Assembly (NCBI GenBank): GCA_016187565.1
Contig: JACPJR010000014.1
Location: 62,001 to 126,000 of the forward strand
Direction of reading: 5' to 3'
Length of the DNA: 64,000 nucleotides
Origin: Candidatus Woesearchaeota archaeon
Lineage (GTDB): Archaea > Nanobdellota > Nanobdellia > Woesearchaeales > JACPJR01
The notes beneath the pieces were generated by a model. It made no database searches, was not told where the DNA came from, and worked only from the letters and a program-made list of their open reading frames with translations. Of this stretch, positions 1 to 7,090 are shown one piece after another. The stretch's first letter is position 1; every line of letters starts with the position of its first letter. A program made the position numbers and the translations under genes.

Positions 1-251
1 TTCACATTGGTAATAATGTTGTCCTCAAAAATGTGACCATTGGTCCTTATGTAACGCTTGAGAATGGCGTCATCATCGAAGATAGCACGATCAAAGATAG
101 TATTGTCCACAAGAATGCGATGCTTACGCAAGCAGTATTAACCAAGGCAATTATTGGAAAACACGCACATGTACGAGCGGTAACACAAGAAGGCTTAATG
201 GTTGGTGATCAGCAAAATACGATGGCAGAGCATGGTACTTATTCATTATGA
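1..251 (+). CDS. Sugar-phosphate nucleotidylyltransferase, C-terminal end (partial)
   Basis: The frame is open from base 3 to the stop at 249-251; the start lies outside the window. The visible ~82 residues show hexapeptide-like repeats rich in I/V/G (for example IGNNV, IGPYV, LENGV, IIGKHAHV), as in the left-handed beta-helix tail of glucose-1-phosphate thymidylyl/uridylyl-transferases. Such tails mediate oligomerisation or a second acyl/acetyl activity; the catalytic Rossmann domain is not visible, so the sugar substrate cannot be named. It ends inside the next gene (about 20 nt overlap with the start at 232), which suggests co-transcription with the glycogen debranching enzyme and a link to nucleotide-sugar or glycogen metabolism. 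Family assignment is from the repeat pattern only. Confidence 0.6.
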   Translation, partial: HIGNNVVLKNVTIGPYVTLENGVIIEDSTIKDSIVHKNAMLTQAVLTKAIIGKHAHVRAVTQEGLMVGDQQNTMAEHGTYSL

Positions 252-2130
252 TCGTACTAGCGGTACGATAAAAAAAGAGGTAGCAGGGGCTCCTTTTGGT
301 ATGCTCATAAACCAGAAGGGGTCTTTTCTTTGTCAAACAACACAAGAGAATAGCTCACGCTTTCAGGGATTTTTCTTGAGACATCATGAGACGATGTACA
401 AGGTAATAGAAACACTCATGCCCGAGCATGACCCTGCAGACGTGCTCAGTTCTCAGGGGCCGTGTCTCTATCGTAAAAAAAATGCACGTACAGAAAAAAT
501 TTTTCTTGACCAGGAGAATGCTGTTCTCTATGAAATAAAAGAGTTCTCGGGGAAAATAACACTTACGCTTGATTGTCGTAAGATCTATGATTACCATGAT
601 CAAGGAAGAATATATACCTTCAGCGAAGAAAATGGTACACTCGTCGTCTCATACCATAAATGGAAGAACGAAAGTAGCAAGGACCTTGACTATGAAATCC
701 ATCTGGCAATAATCACCGGAACGCCCTATACCCGACGAGAGAAATGGGTAAAACGTGTATATCCCCTGGATAAAGGAAGGAATTCATCTCCGTTCGAATT
801 GTATACGTATGAAGCAGTAACATACACCGTCAAGAGATATGCACGAATTATTCTTGGTTGTGGCATTTCAAAAGAAGAGGCAATCAAGAACGCAATGCTT
901 CTCGCACGAAACTATGAAGCAAAAGAACGTCATGCCTCATCCTGGTGGATGCACGTGACTCAGGGAAAAGTAACATCACCTATTCCTAACGAAGAAACTG
1001 AAGAAAGAGTAGCGTATGAACAGGCGCTTGGATCACTTCATGCCTTAACCATGACCCTCGAAGGAATAGAAAAGCCTCACACCAAGGGTATTGTTGCAGG
1101 ACTGCCCTGGTTTTTTCAGCTCTGGTCACGTGATGAAGCAGTAAGTCTTGGTGCACTTATCAAAGAAGGATATTATTACGAAACAAAAGAGATACTGTAC
1201 CGGCATTTGCGCTCTATCGATCTCCAAGGAAGAATGCCTGCCCGTTTTCCCGTCGGAGAGAAGACTGCAGACAGTACTGGATGGACGTTTTCTCGACTCT
1301 ATGATCTTCTCGAGACACTGCAAAATGAACGAGAGCTTGAGCGATATTTTATTTTTGAAGATATCGAACTGCTCTATGAAAAGCTTGAAGAGGTTATTGT
1401 AGCATTACTCAAAAATCATACGGTTCAGCAACTTGCAGTTAATGGACCAGGAGAAACATGGATGGATAGTGTGTATGGCAATGACACCAGAAAAGGTGCC
1501 TGTATCGAGATCCAAGCATTACGATTAAAGATGTACCGATGCATGCAGCTCCTCTCTAAAAAACTCGGAAAAAGAAAAGAAGCACAACTCTACTACGATC
1601 TTGAGCAGGCAATGCATAAAAAAGTAAAAAGTCTCTTCTGGCATGACCCTGTTCTTGCCGATAGAGTAGATGAAACCATTGACACAACCATACGACCGAA
1701 CATCTTTCTAGCGTACTCCGTTTACCCAGAATTGCTGAGTAACGAAGAGTGGAAACGCTGTTTGAGGATCACGCTTGAAAAGCTCTGGCTGCCCTGGGGA
1801 GGCATAAGCACCATCGCTAAGGATCATCTTTTATTTTGTTCTCATTCGACCGGTGAAGATAGTAAGAGTTATCATCGAGGAGATTCCTGGTTTTGGATAA
1901 ACAATCTTGCTGCCTGTTGTCTGCACAAGGTTGATAGGAAAGAATTCCGTACGTACATCGAAAACATAAAGAAAGCCAGTACTGAAGCAATGCTCTATCA
2001 TGGAAGTATAGGTAATGCTCCTGAACTAAGTTCTGCGTCATCATTACGTGCAGAAGGATGTTGGAATCAAGCATGGAGCAACGCCACGTACATTGAGCTT
2101 ATGCATGAGATACATACTAGAAAAGTGTAA
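232..2130 (+). CDS. Glycogen debranching enzyme (amylo-alpha-1,6-glucosidase family)
   Basis: About 632 residues, the usual length for archaeal/bacterial GDE-type proteins: an N-terminal beta-rich domain (about residues 1-230) and a C-terminal (alpha/alpha)6 toroid. Recognisable blocks are LPWFFQLWSRDEAVSLG (about residue 290), NGPGETWMDSVYG (about 404) and HRGDSWFWINNLAA (about 549), matching the amylo-alpha-1,6-glucosidase C-terminal domain that hydrolyses alpha-1,6 branch points of glycogen. I chose the ATG at 232 rather than the in-frame ATG at 202: the earlier start would add ten residues unlike the family and lie deep in the preceding gene. It follows a nucleotidylyltransferase with a short overlap, consistent with a polysaccharide operon. 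Cytoplasmic; no signal peptide. Confidence 0.9.
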   Translation: MVLIHYDRTSGTIKKEVAGAPFGMLINQKGSFLCQTTQENSSRFQGFFLRHHETMYKVIETLMPEHDPADVLSSQGPCLYRKKNARTEKIFLDQENAVLYEIKEFSGKITLTLDCRKIYDYHDQGRIYTFSEENGTLVVSYHKWKNESSKDLDYEIHLAIITGTPYTRREKWVKRVYPLDKGRNSSPFELYTYEAVTYTVKRYARIILGCGISKEEAIKNAMLLARNYEAKERHASSWWMHVTQGKVTSPIPNEETEERVAYEQALGSLHALTMTLEGIEKPHTKGIVAGLPWFFQLWSRDEAVSLGALIKEGYYYETKEILYRHLRSIDLQGRMPARFPVGEKTADSTGWTFSRLYDLLETLQNERELERYFIFEDIELLYEKLEEVIVALLKNHTVQQLAVNGPGETWMDSVYGNDTRKGACIEIQALRLKMYRCMQLLSKKLGKRKEAQLYYDLEQAMHKKVKSLFWHDPVLADRVDETIDTTIRPNIFLAYSVYPELLSNEEWKRCLRITLEKLWLPWGGISTIAKDHLLFCSHSTGEDSKSYHRGDSWFWINNLAACCLHKVDRKEFRTYIENIKKASTEAMLYHGSIGNAPELSSASSLRAEGCWNQAWSNATYIELMHEIHTRKV

Positions 2131-2160
2131 ATGAATTTTAGATATTACAGCGCCACAGAT

Positions 2161-2790
2161 TCACGAAAAATGTTTCTTAATGGTCGTAAGAAGATGTTGG
2201 GGTTTTTCAATAAGATAATCTGGCTTTGAGGCTGCTAACAATGATCGAGAGTTGTATCCCCAGCTGACTGAAATAATTGGAATCTGCGCTTTTCTTGCTG
2301 CAATAATATCACGCTGTTCATCGCCGATATAGACAACCTCATCCGGACGAAGCTTTTGACGGGCTATGAAATGCTTCAGAGAACGATGTTTCCCAAGGAC
2401 CGAGCAATCTCCTTGAACCGATAAAAAAATTGAAGCAAGACCAACACGTTCCAGAAAGACAAGAATACTCGATGCCTTGTTCGACGAAAGAATAACAAGG
2501 GGATATGTCAGATGCAGTTTCATTAAAACAGGTTTCATGCCAGGTATAAGTTTGACGTTCTCAACGCTATTGTAAAACCGCTTTTTAAAATCATGAACAA
2601 TAAGTGGAATTTCAAAAAAAGGGATCTGTAATTCATGGATAACCTCTCTGAGTGTCATCCCTCGTAACTTTTCAACATCAGAAATTTTCTTGGTGTGATA
2701 TTTTCTTGCTAACTCATTGTAAATGGTTATACCAACGTTCTCAGAATCTACTAATGTCCCATCAAAATCAAAGAGGATGTATTTGATCAT
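2161..2790 (-). CDS. HAD-family phosphatase (phosphoglycolate phosphatase-like)
   Basis: 209 residues. Motif I is FDFDGTLVDSE with nucleophile Asp8 and acid/base Asp10, a helical cap follows (about 16-80), motif II is LSSN (about 101-104), the motif III Lys lies near 134-139, and motif IV is GDEQRD (Asp157, Asp161). This is the classic subfamily-I HAD hydrolase layout of the Gph/PGP and beta-phosphoglucomutase group: Mg-dependent hydrolysis of a small phosphate ester through an aspartyl-phosphate. The substrate cannot be told from sequence. It is convergent with the debranching enzyme 30 nt away and lies downstream of the tRNA-Gly gene on the same strand. Complete and soluble. Confidence 0.88.
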   Translation of the reverse strand: MIKYILFDFDGTLVDSENVGITIYNELARKYHTKKISDVEKLRGMTLREVIHELQIPFFEIPLIVHDFKKRFYNSVENVKLIPGMKPVLMKLHLTYPLVILSSNKASSILVFLERVGLASIFLSVQGDCSVLGKHRSLKHFIARQKLRPDEVVYIGDEQRDIIAARKAQIPIISVSWGYNSRSLLAASKPDYLIEKPQHLLTTIKKHFS

Positions 2791-2878
2791 GCTTAGAATG
2801 TTCTGAACAGAAGCAGTAGAGGTATATTAATGCTCCGATTTGTTTGTGCATGGAAAAATAAAAATGCGTCGGCCGGGA

Positions 2879-2909
2879 CTTTCGTTCCGAAGGATTAACC
2901 TTTCAGGCA
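2879..2909 (-). other. tRNA-Gly intron 2 (31 nt, between tRNA positions 59 and 60)
   Basis: Once intron 1 is removed, the central helix is TTCG (2915-2912) with CGAA (2884-2881), the 5' bulge is AA|T (cut 2910/2909), the 3' bulge is AG|T (cut 2879/2878), and the outer helix is the T-stem itself (2945-2949 with 2877-2873). Inside, again after two mismatches, a 5-bp stem closes a hairpin. The exon between the introns is only 6 nt (2915-2910). The 5' half of the outer helix is separated from the central helix by intron 1, so ordered splicing is implied. Confidence 0.8.
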
Positions 2910-2915
2910 TTCGAA

Positions 2916-2944
2916 TTTCCGTTGTGGAACCATGTTTCCACCTT
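2916..2944 (-). other. tRNA-Gly intron 1 (29 nt, between tRNA positions 53 and 54)
   Basis: The bulge-helix-bulge motif consists of a 4-bp central helix TCCG (2950-2947) with CGGA (2921-2918), 5' bulge GG|A (cut between 2945 and 2944), 3' bulge AA|T (cut between 2916 and 2915), and an outer helix of 2955-2951 with 2914-2910 (A-T, G-C, T-G, T-A, T-A). Inside, after two mismatches, a 6-bp stem GTGGAA/TTCCAC closes a 6-nt loop. This is the substrate shape of the archaeal tRNA splicing endonuclease. Confidence 0.82.
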
Positions 2945-3134
2945 CCCGGATCAAAGGCTTGGAAGGCCTCTATCCTAGCCATTAGACTACCGACGCGTGA
3001 GGGGCATGAAAAGAGGTTTCTATATAAAGGTTATTGTCTTTTTGAACATCCCTCCTGTATACAGTAAGGCCTCTGTTTCTGGATAATGTAGTATCAGTTA
3101 TTCTCTTATAAACATTTACAAAAGATTTATAGGT

Positions 3135-3536
3135 GTGAGCAGATTTCCTTGTCATAGGGGATGTTCATTGAAAATAGATCCAATTGAATTACCAAATCAT
3201 TTTTTCACATTAATGAGAGCTTTAGATGTCCGCATACTTGCATATAGTATACAGTCCGGGGGTGAAGGTGTTGAGTCAGTAGTAGAGTTCTTTACTACAA
3301 GGGAGGGGTTGGATAAACTTGCAAGCACATACCGCGCTGAAATTGTTCTTCATGGACGTACACCGATTGACGAGATATTCTTTACATCTTCCTCTGTGCC
3401 TGAACCAGGGTATGCCGATAGTAGGCCACTCTTCAGACATACAACAAATTCCGCATTTACAAAAGAACCAATAAATATTGAAGACAAATATATACTTTTT
3501 CCCTATTCTCCTTCAAATTACGGGGAAGAGCTATAA
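3135..3536 (+). CDS. Hypothetical protein, about 120-133 aa
   Basis: I do not recognise this protein. It has no membrane segment or clear motif; it is mixed alpha/beta with an acidic C-terminus. The start is uncertain. A TATA-like CTTATAAA at 3105-3112 would place a leaderless start at the GTG at 3135. A second TTTATA at 3126-3131 and the purine-rich stretch before 3168 would favour the TTG at 3168, giving about 122 residues. The first 11 residues of the longer form (Cys- and Arg-rich) look less natural than the rest. It is isolated between the tRNA-Gly promoter region and a truncated regulator. The reading frame without stops and the flanking promoter support it modestly. Confidence 0.5.
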   Translation: MSRFPCHRGCSLKIDPIELPNHFFTLMRALDVRILAYSIQSGGEGVESVVEFFTTREGLDKLASTYRAEIVLHGRTPIDEIFFTSSSVPEPGYADSRPLFRHTTNSAFTKEPINIEDKYILFPYSPSNYGEEL

Positions 3537-3642
3537 TCCTTTGTCTATTCTCTTCTTTTTCTTACGAATAAGGTCCCTCTGCTTTCTAAACCAGATTTTT
3601 GCTGTTGCTGAACGAATTCTTGCGCAAAGATTGTGACTTCCC

Positions 3643-3939
3643 TTAATCTGGAATGTACTTCAGGATATGGAAGGTGGAAAACCCAAAATAATCAACATCA
3701 TTAATGACATCATGAAATTGTGTTTTAAGTTCGTTGATAAGATTGATCAGTTCAGGAAGATCCTTGACAATTACCTCCATTTCAAAGTCAGCACCGCCAA
3801 TGCTTTTATTGACTTGATAGATATGAGGATGCATCTTACAGACTTGAAAGAGTTCTTTATTTCGTTGTGTCGATACTAAATGAAGATCAACACGGTAAGA
3901 AACATGATGGAATAAGTAAAGAGCAACAAAAGATAACAA
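3643..3939 (-). pseudogene. Truncated Lrp/AsnC-type regulator (effector domain only)
   Basis: About 98 residues opening at a TTG. From about residue 17 the sequence resembles the C-terminal ligand-binding (RAM/AsnC) half of the intact tandem-Lrp protein at 30039-30977: the order HLVSTQRNK..., a short helix, GGADFEMEVIVKDLPEL, then FSTFHILKYIP corresponds segment by segment to IINKNIDEK..., GDPFLEFGLFVKDPYQL and EVSLFQ. The helix-turn-helix DNA-binding part is absent, and the preceding open frame runs straight into the stop codon of the DHH gene (3964-3966). I therefore read it as a 5'-truncated remnant, although a free-standing effector-domain protein translated from the TTG cannot be excluded. 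Confidence 0.55.
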
Positions 3940-3963
3940 CGCTGAAACATGGAGTAAAGAGCG

Positions 3964-5034
3964 TTAGTGTTGTTTCTGCGTTAGTTTAGCACGTTTGAGT
4001 TCTTCCCGAAATTGTGTAAGAAATATATCAAAATCTTGCTTCTTGACAACAACGCCACAGGCATGTTCATGTCCGCCACCTCTGCCTTGGAGTCCATGAA
4101 GTGCAGCAGTAATTAGCGGGGGTAAAATGTAATGAGAAGCCCGGACACTACACTTCAGTTCATCATCTTTTTCACGACCAATAATAATGACTTTATCCGG
4201 GTACATATAGAGGGCCTCGTTTGAAAGCTCCTTGGTCAAGCTTACCTCATCATCATCATAAGAGTAGAGTAAAACCTCGTCTTGCGTTGCTGACGCTTTT
4301 ATTTGCTGAAGCTGTGCATCGTAACTTTCCTGTATTTTCTTTGCTCGTTTAAAGAGATATTTCCCTTGAGAGGTTGTCTGGCGAAGGATCTCGTAAGGAT
4401 CTTCGATTCTCGTCATAATCTTAATTGCTTGGTAAACATCGTGCGTCCGACCCTTCAACATAAAGGCCAAGACACGGATGAGCTCTCCGACGGGCGTACT
4501 AAAAAGAGCCTGATCTGGCTGATGAATCCCGTCAGGGAGTAAGTCAGGATACTGCTGCGAAAAAGACGGAGTAAGATGCATCTGCCAATCTGAAATAACA
4601 CCACAAACTGCTATCCATAGGTCTTGTTGGACAACATCATAACAGATTTTTGAAATACAAGTATTATCCTCTGGATGTTGCTTTCGGGGATTATAGTAAT
4701 GGACCTGTTTTCGTTCAAGAACTGCATGGTGGTCAATCCAGTACACCGGAACATGAACCTTCTCAAGAAACTCTTCTTCAACCACGGCAATATCCAAAAT
4801 AAAGATACAATCTGGGTTATACTCCTGCACTTTCCTGACAAAGGTTTCGTCAATGACAGGAGTAGTATTCACCACAACTCCTTTTCCCTCATGAATAAAC
4901 CGATAGAAGAGAAGAAATGAGCAAAGGCCATCGGGATCACCGTGAAAAAAAAACAAGGGCTTATGGCATTGGGTAAGCTGCTCTCTAATCTCGCGGACCT
5001 GTTTCAGCGGAAGTGTCTTATGTGCTGATCTCAT
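3964..5034 (-). CDS. DHH/DHHA1-family phosphoesterase (RecJ/NrnA-like)
   Basis: 356 residues. The DHH domain has the metal motifs HGDPDG (His31, Asp33, Asp35), Asp81 in LDIAV, IDHH (Asp101-His103) and SDW (Asp149). The DHHA1 domain ends with the Gly/His-rich GRGGGHEHACG (about 317-327), which contacts the nucleic-acid or dinucleotide substrate. The family hydrolyses phosphodiester bonds in oligonucleotides, cyclic dinucleotides or single-stranded nucleic acids using two Mn ions. This compact form without the OB fold of bacterial RecJ is typical of archaeal DHH proteins, including the GAN-like nucleases associated with replication; which substrate applies is not decidable here. It is cytoplasmic, and a truncated regulator fragment follows immediately. 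Confidence 0.88.
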   Translation of the reverse strand: MRSAHKTLPLKQVREIREQLTQCHKPLFFFHGDPDGLCSFLLFYRFIHEGKGVVVNTTPVIDETFVRKVQEYNPDCIFILDIAVVEEEFLEKVHVPVYWIDHHAVLERKQVHYYNPRKQHPEDNTCISKICYDVVQQDLWIAVCGVISDWQMHLTPSFSQQYPDLLPDGIHQPDQALFSTPVGELIRVLAFMLKGRTHDVYQAIKIMTRIEDPYEILRQTTSQGKYLFKRAKKIQESYDAQLQQIKASATQDEVLLYSYDDDEVSLTKELSNEALYMYPDKVIIIGREKDDELKCSVRASHYILPPLITAALHGLQGRGGGHEHACGVVVKKQDFDIFLTQFREELKRAKLTQKQH

Positions 5035-5107
5035 CGATTGGGTGAAGATACCGCCCTATTTAAGCTTAATGTCACAGAAATACGACTGCGAAGTGATAAA
5101 TAAGAGA

Positions 5108-5120
5108 AAGATTTAAATAG
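5108..5120 (+). promoter_or_regulatory. TATA element of the hairpin-led miniprotein gene
   Basis: The A/T-rich element GATTTAAATAG lies about 26 nt before roughly 5138-5140, so transcription would begin at or just inside the inverted repeat at 5135-5168. This is an inference from spacing seen at other genes in the window. Confidence 0.5.
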
Positions 5121-5134
5121 AAGTTCCGTTCCTG

Positions 5135-5168
5135 CCCCTATAACGTCCCTCAAGAGTAGTTATAGGGG
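5135..5168 (+). promoter_or_regulatory. Perfect 10-bp inverted repeat with 14-nt loop at the 5' end of the transcript
   Basis: CCCCTATAAC (5135-5144) and GTTATAGGGG (5159-5168) are perfectly complementary, with a 14-nt loop. The position between the TATA element and the ribosome site (GGTGAG, 5174-5179) of the 43-aa gene means it would be either a 5' untranslated hairpin or an operator for a dimeric repressor. Confidence 0.6.
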
Positions 5169-5183
5169 AGTATAGGTGAGAAT

Positions 5184-5315
5184 ATGGACGACGACTTAGA
5201 ATATCTTGCAGACGAAGAAGACCGACGATCAAAAACAAGAAAGGATTTTGCAAAGATCCTCAGCAAGGACGACCTCTCTGACTTTGAAATGGACGCATTA
5301 TTTTTAGACGAATAA
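5184..5315 (+). CDS. Acidic 43-aa miniprotein
   Basis: An ATG at 5184 is preceded by a good ribosome site GGTGAG (5174-5179), and the frame runs to TAA at 5313-5315. The product is strongly acidic at both ends (it begins MDDDLEYLADEED and ends DALFLDE), with a short basic centre (RRSKTRKDFAK) and a helical appearance; it has no Cys and no membrane segment. I do not recognise the family. The strong Shine-Dalgarno site, promoter and hairpin leader argue that it is expressed. Small acidic proteins of this kind may act as protein-binding adaptors or transcription/translation factors, but nothing in the sequence proves a role. Confidence 0.6.
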   Translation: MDDDLEYLADEEDRRSKTRKDFAKILSKDDLSDFEMDALFLDE

Positions 5316-5448
5316 GTATACGTCTTGTGGATATTTCCTGAGAAGCAGAGAAGGAAAAATACCGAAAATACATAAAGCATAAAATAAGGAAATACTTCCT
5401 TTTACCCTTCTGGTTTTTCGTTTTTTATAATGTGTATATCACCGTACT

Positions 5449-7029
5449 ATGAAAGATTCAGGATACAAACGCAAATTGGAAAATAAAGAGCCTTCCCTGC
5501 TTGACGAGTTGCGACCATCGAACTGGTCTTTTCGTGAGCGATTGTTCTTGATAGGGACACTAGCAGCGTGGTTTACCGGTCTTACTATTGACTACCTCCT
5601 TAGTCATCACGATCAACAAACACCTTCTGGAGTGGCTCATTCTCATCGCTACTCTCAAACACATACTCCTCAGAAATCACTCGAGAGATCAGTACAGGAA
5701 TCACGAGAAGAATCAGTACCGGAACCTTTGTTTGCCAATGAACGAGATGGTGTTGCCTATAGACCAATCGTGCGTGAAGCAATCAATGATTATTTTAGTG
5801 ATTATGATTTCAGAGGACACGAACAAGAACTAAAAACAGGTATAGAAAGGCTTGTGCTCAGTATGTTTATTCAGGAATCAAGGGTTAGCCATTTTGACGA
5901 GAATGGACGAGTAATACACTCACCAAAAGGGGCAGTGGGTGTGGGCCAACATATGCGAATTAATGTACAGGATTTAGGAAACCGTGGTTATGAATTTACC
6001 TGGCGGGGTGTGCAACGTCCCAGGCAGAACGCACAGGCAACTGTTGCCACGGTCCGTGAAAGATTTAGGGATTTTAACATAAGACCTGAAGGAGATCATT
6101 TTAAGGAATCAGATCTCTACAAAGTAGGTGCTTCGTACAATGGGGGAGTAACCAGAGTAACAGAGGCTTGCGAACGATCAAGAAGTACTGATTTTGAACA
6201 ATACCTCAGTCCACGTTATGTCGGTGGTGCTAGTGGAGAAACGCTCCCCTATACACGAGGGCTCGTTGCCTTGATGGCAATGTATGATCCAGCACAGGTC
6301 ACTGACGCAGGAATTCTTACTGCTCATTTTGGTCCTTATACCGATCCTCTTCACCACGAAAATGGATTCAGATATTGGATTACCTTTCTTCCTGCAGAGG
6401 CAGGTGTAGCAGGAGATCCAGTCTATGCCCCTTATCCGGGGAAAGTTGTTTTTGCAGGAAAAAAAAGAGAGGCAACAGGATACGGAAAGTATATCAAATT
6501 AGCATTAGAAGGAGAAGGGATTAAGGAAGGAGCCTATGTTTATCTCATGGATCTCGATGAGATTAAGGTAAGGAGAGGTAGCAAGGTTACTGCGGGCCAA
6601 CAGATTGGAACCATGGGTGATTCCGGCATTGACTATGTTGCAGCACGCCTGATGATTACCTTTGAAGGACAGAATTATCGTGTTCAGACAGCGAGAAGTA
6701 ATCATCCGAGGTACATTGACCCTGGTTTATTTTATGCTGGACCATCACGGTTAGCTACAGTAACAGAAGAGGCACCACCAGAGATAGAATCCAAAGAAAG
6801 TTCAGTGATGGGCTTACCGATAACAGGAATAACACATCTCATCGGAGTTGCCAAAGAAACTCCACGAGAAGCATGGCTCGATGGCCGAGAGCGTGTTGTC
6901 AAAGAGTGCTTAGCACTCAGGGATTATTCTGCTGCAATTGAAGTGTATAAAACTATGCTCCCTGTTGTTGACAATCGTTCTCCTATTGAAGAAAAGATAA
7001 GGACGCTTGAGCACGCCTATCAAAAATAA
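5449..7029 (+). CDS. Membrane-anchored lytic-transglycosylase-like protein with degenerate LytM/M23 domain
   Basis: 526 residues. A short cytoplasmic head is followed by one membrane helix (about 31-51), a polar linker (52-100), and a lysozyme-like SLT domain (about 125-270) with the family marks ES (catalytic-type Glu143), GAVGVGQ (161-167), SYNGG (229-233) and an ET..Y motif (264-268). A LytM-like beta domain follows (about 310-410: GDPVYAPYPGKVVFAG, GYGKYIKL, GSKVTAGQQIGTMGDSG). The zinc ligands of M23 peptidases are missing: the place of HxH is occupied by ARLMI, and YAHL is YLMDL. The C-terminal tail is helical. A TATA element (5421-5430) precedes the ATG by about 24 nt. The substrate is unknown, as archaea lack murein; a bacterial neighbour's wall or a non-enzymatic role are possibilities. 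Confidence 0.75.
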   Translation: MKDSGYKRKLENKEPSLLDELRPSNWSFRERLFLIGTLAAWFTGLTIDYLLSHHDQQTPSGVAHSHRYSQTHTPQKSLERSVQESREESVPEPLFANERDGVAYRPIVREAINDYFSDYDFRGHEQELKTGIERLVLSMFIQESRVSHFDENGRVIHSPKGAVGVGQHMRINVQDLGNRGYEFTWRGVQRPRQNAQATVATVRERFRDFNIRPEGDHFKESDLYKVGASYNGGVTRVTEACERSRSTDFEQYLSPRYVGGASGETLPYTRGLVALMAMYDPAQVTDAGILTAHFGPYTDPLHHENGFRYWITFLPAEAGVAGDPVYAPYPGKVVFAGKKREATGYGKYIKLALEGEGIKEGAYVYLMDLDEIKVRRGSKVTAGQQIGTMGDSGIDYVAARLMITFEGQNYRVQTARSNHPRYIDPGLFYAGPSRLATVTEEAPPEIESKESSVMGLPITGITHLIGVAKETPREAWLDGRERVVKECLALRDYSAAIEVYKTMLPVVDNRSPIEEKIRTLEHAYQK

Positions 7030-7090
7030 GTTTGCATCAAACCACTTCTTGTTCATAATTATTATATATTTCTCATCCATTCCCGTTGTG

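Larger units (their letters stand above)
2865..2996 (-). tRNA. tRNA-Gly (anticodon UCC) with two introns in the T-loop
   Basis: On the minus strand the acceptor stem GCGTCGG (2996-2990) pairs with CCGACGC (2872-2866), and discriminator A is at 2865. The D arm has GG at the expected place. The anticodon stem-loop is GAGGC-CTTCCAA-GCCTT with anticodon UCC at 2964-2962. The T-stem halves CCGGG (2949-2945) and CCCGG (2877-2873) are 67 nt apart instead of 7. Removing 2944-2916 (29 nt) and 2909-2879 (31 nt) leaves the standard T-loop TTCGAAT and a 72-nt tRNA with discriminator. Both junctions fit bulge-helix-bulge motifs. No CCA is encoded, and a TTTT run follows directly as a likely terminator. 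The 75-aa open frame on the opposite strand here is spurious. Confidence 0.9.

Noticed and set aside
2840-3067. 75-aa open frame on the plus strand across the tRNA
   Set aside because: It is antisense to the tRNA-Gly gene and its introns; no ribosome site or promoter fits.
3541-3663. Short basic frame on the minus strand (about 40 aa ending KKKKRIDKGL)
   Set aside because: It lacks ATG/GTG/TTG with a ribosome site and overlaps the end of the truncated Lrp fragment; it could be chance or an old gene end.
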